Source: DATLXH01 sp035576005
GTDB taxonomy: Bacteria; Acidobacteriota; Thermoanaerobaculia; Gp7-AA8
NCBI GenBank assembly: GCA_035576005.1
Contig: DATLXH010000094.1
Location: forward strand, 1 to 43,481
Direction: 5' to 3'
Length of the DNA stretch: 43,481 bases
Numbering within the stretch: position 1 is the first letter of the stretch; the number at the start of each line of letters is the position of its first letter. Below, one piece after another: positions 42,506 through 43,481 of this stretch. The position numbers were made by a program, and so were the translations under genes. Under the pieces are notes generated by a model. It saw nothing but the letters and a program-made list of their open reading frames with translations, did no database searches and had not been told where the DNA came from.

Positions 42506-42571
42506 TCTGCATCAGACGCGTGAGAGCTGCGGCATCCGTGGGTTGCGCCCGTTCAGCCGGCTGCTTGATTC

Positions 42572-43327
42572 TCACCCTCCAGGGAGGTGACAGCAGGTCA
42601 GACCTCGCAGCTCAGGAGCCGTCAACTGCCCATTCCACGGCTCGAGCTCGAGATAGCGAATCTCCAATTCGAATGACGACGGACCCACGCCTCCCATCAC
42701 CAGGATCCTGGACGGCGGAAACACGGCTGGGAGATAACGAAAGAGCAGCGACATTGATCCGACACTGGCGAGACTGACCGATGCCAGGCCTTGTGACGCC
42801 ATTTCATAACGGGCCCTCGCGCCGCCAGACGTCAGGATCTCGTTCGGATCTGCCCCTTCCGTGACGCCTGAGGGCAGGAAACCAAGCAGGAGCCGGCCGA
42901 TGTCTGAGGATGTCAGGCCAGTCGCGAAGAGTGGGACGAGCGCACCCAGCGAGGACGACTGACCTTTCCAGTACGTCGACCTTACCCGGTCGATCACCGT
43001 AGCCTCCCGCCCATCGGCAAAAATCGAATATGCCGCTGTACCGAACGGTGACAGGACATCGATACGAATCCGGCCGTGTGTGTCCAGCAGAAATCGCGCA
43101 GAAAAAGAATCGCGCCGTCCGGCGGCGTTCATCTTGAGACTCGCGAAGGCTTTCGCACCAACCCCATCGACGGCTCGCTCAGCGAGCCGATCGAGTACGA
43201 CGGTTGGATCTCCAGCAGGAATGGGATCGAATCTGCGCGGCGAACCCGCGCAGCCTGCGAGCAAAACCAGCGTCAGGATCGTGTAGGCGAAGCCAGGGAA
43301 AGCGCGCACTCTGTAGTAGCTCGCCAT
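42572..43327 (-). CDS. LolB-like / DUF4292-type outer-membrane lipoprotein
   Basis: 251 residues with a lipoprotein signal ending LLAGC (C26 lipidated). The mature part resembles the LolB/DUF4292 beta-sandwich used to carry lipoproteins or lipids: AFASLKMNAAGRRDSFSARF, then IDVLSPFGTAAYSIFADG, VRSTYWKG and a C-terminal strand region with SFELEIRYLEL. LolB in gammaproteobacteria receives lipoproteins from LolA and inserts them in the outer membrane. Sequence alone gives only moderate support for that role here, but the position directly upstream of ispE, as in the lolB-ispE pair, strengthens it. The ATG at 43327 was chosen because it gives a normal lipoprotein signal; the upstream ATG at 43372 adds a charged stretch. 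No clear Shine-Dalgarno. Confidence 0.8.
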   Translation of the reverse strand: MASYYRVRAFPGFAYTILTLVLLAGCAGSPRRFDPIPAGDPTVVLDRLAERAVDGVGAKAFASLKMNAAGRRDSFSARFLLDTHGRIRIDVLSPFGTAAYSIFADGREATVIDRVRSTYWKGQSSSLGALVPLFATGLTSSDIGRLLLGFLPSGVTEGADPNEILTSGGARARYEMASQGLASVSLASVGSMSLLFRYLPAVFPPSRILVMGGVGPSSFELEIRYLELEPWNGQLTAPELRGLTCCHLPGG

Positions 43328-43380
43328 TCTGAGAAACGTTCTAGTGGAGTGTATTCGATGAATTGGTACCACCTGGCTTG

Positions 43381-43481
43381 GTCTCGCCGTCGTGGGCTTC
43401 GTTGCGACTCCTCAGCATAGTCACCACTATTCCTGCGTCGCCGCGCCTCGCCCACGTCGCCGATCCCGTCGCCATCTGGTA
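43381..43481. repeat. Diverged member of the long-hairpin repeat (truncated by window edge)
   Basis: The apex CATAGT-CACC-ACTATT (43416-43431) and the flanks CTTCGTTGC and CGCGCCTCGC recall copies 1 and 2. Outer arms CGTGGGC (43391-43397) and GCCCACG (43450-43456) pair perfectly, and CAGCGTTGC-type arms pair between them. The sequence differs but the fold is kept. Confidence 0.6.

Noticed and set aside
1..43481. tRNA, rRNA, CRISPR arrays, prophage or insertion-sequence transposases
   Set aside because: None recognised on reading both strands; small structured RNAs cannot be excluded without a covariance-model search.

Overview
The window is about 43.5 kb of bacterial DNA (GC roughly 58 to 60 % by eye) with dense, short-spaced genes on both strands and no plasmid, phage or rRNA/tRNA gene that I can recognise. 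The gene content suggests a soil-type, protein-scavenging, Gram-negative bacterium of the Acidobacteriota (or a neighbouring phylum such as Gemmatimonadota): M2 and S46 secreted peptidases, a PIG-L deacetylase linked to a sodium/solute symporter, a DUF2911 protein, a fused AroDE, lipoproteins with lipoboxes, and an alpha-2-macroglobulin with PBP1C. The phylum is an inference from gene content, not from a marker gene.

Layout. 1-6.1 kb: a minus-strand run from a SirB1/transglutaminase-like protein through aroDE, hisS and trpE to a single-domain response regulator. 6.1-7.8 kb: recO and an unrecognised gene, separated by a GC-rich repeat. 7.8-12.3 kb: an M2 peptidyl-dipeptidase and an S46 dipeptidyl-peptidase predicted to be of the DPP11 (Asp/Glu) type. 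12.9-18.4 kb: PIG-L deacetylase, a 39-aa single-span membrane protein and a sodium/solute symporter with overlapping stop and start codons, then a convergent DUF2911 protein. 18.4-24.7 kb: DEAD-box helicase, NAGPA-like phosphodiester glycosidase, PleD-like response regulator-GGDEF, YheT-type hydrolase, PilZ protein, HIT protein and a small secreted Thr/Lys/Arg-rich protein with a textbook terminator. 24.8-33.0 kb: pbpC and a large alpha-2-macroglobulin. 33.3-36.5 kb: monothiol glutaredoxin, MFS transporter and a PA2779/PA2778-type pair (small membrane protein plus C39-like peptidase with TPRs). 36.6-41.5 kb: a six-PAS GGDEF-EAL protein, a small helical protein, an XRE regulator and a CheY-like receiver. 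41.6-43.3 kb: ispE preceded by a LolB-like lipoprotein.

Functional themes: aromatic amino-acid synthesis (aroDE, trpE), extracellular peptide and glycan use (M2, S46, PIG-L, symporter, phosphodiester glycosidase), envelope protection and repair (pbpC with A2M, LolB-like protein), and cyclic-di-GMP signalling (two GGDEF proteins with RxxD I-sites, one EAL domain, one PilZ receptor).

Between the genes lie at least three dispersed repeat families. The most striking is a ~184-bp element that folds end to end into one long hairpin. It has two ~98 % identical copies in inverted orientation (1-148 and 7856-8039) and a diverged relative at the right edge. The others are a modular GC-rich palindromic repeat (2.3, 6.9 and 12.5 kb) and a ~38-bp REP-like palindrome, single at 19.7 kb and as an inverted doublet at 33.1-33.2 kb. 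Several apparent N-terminal extensions of genes are only open reading through these repeats and have been trimmed.
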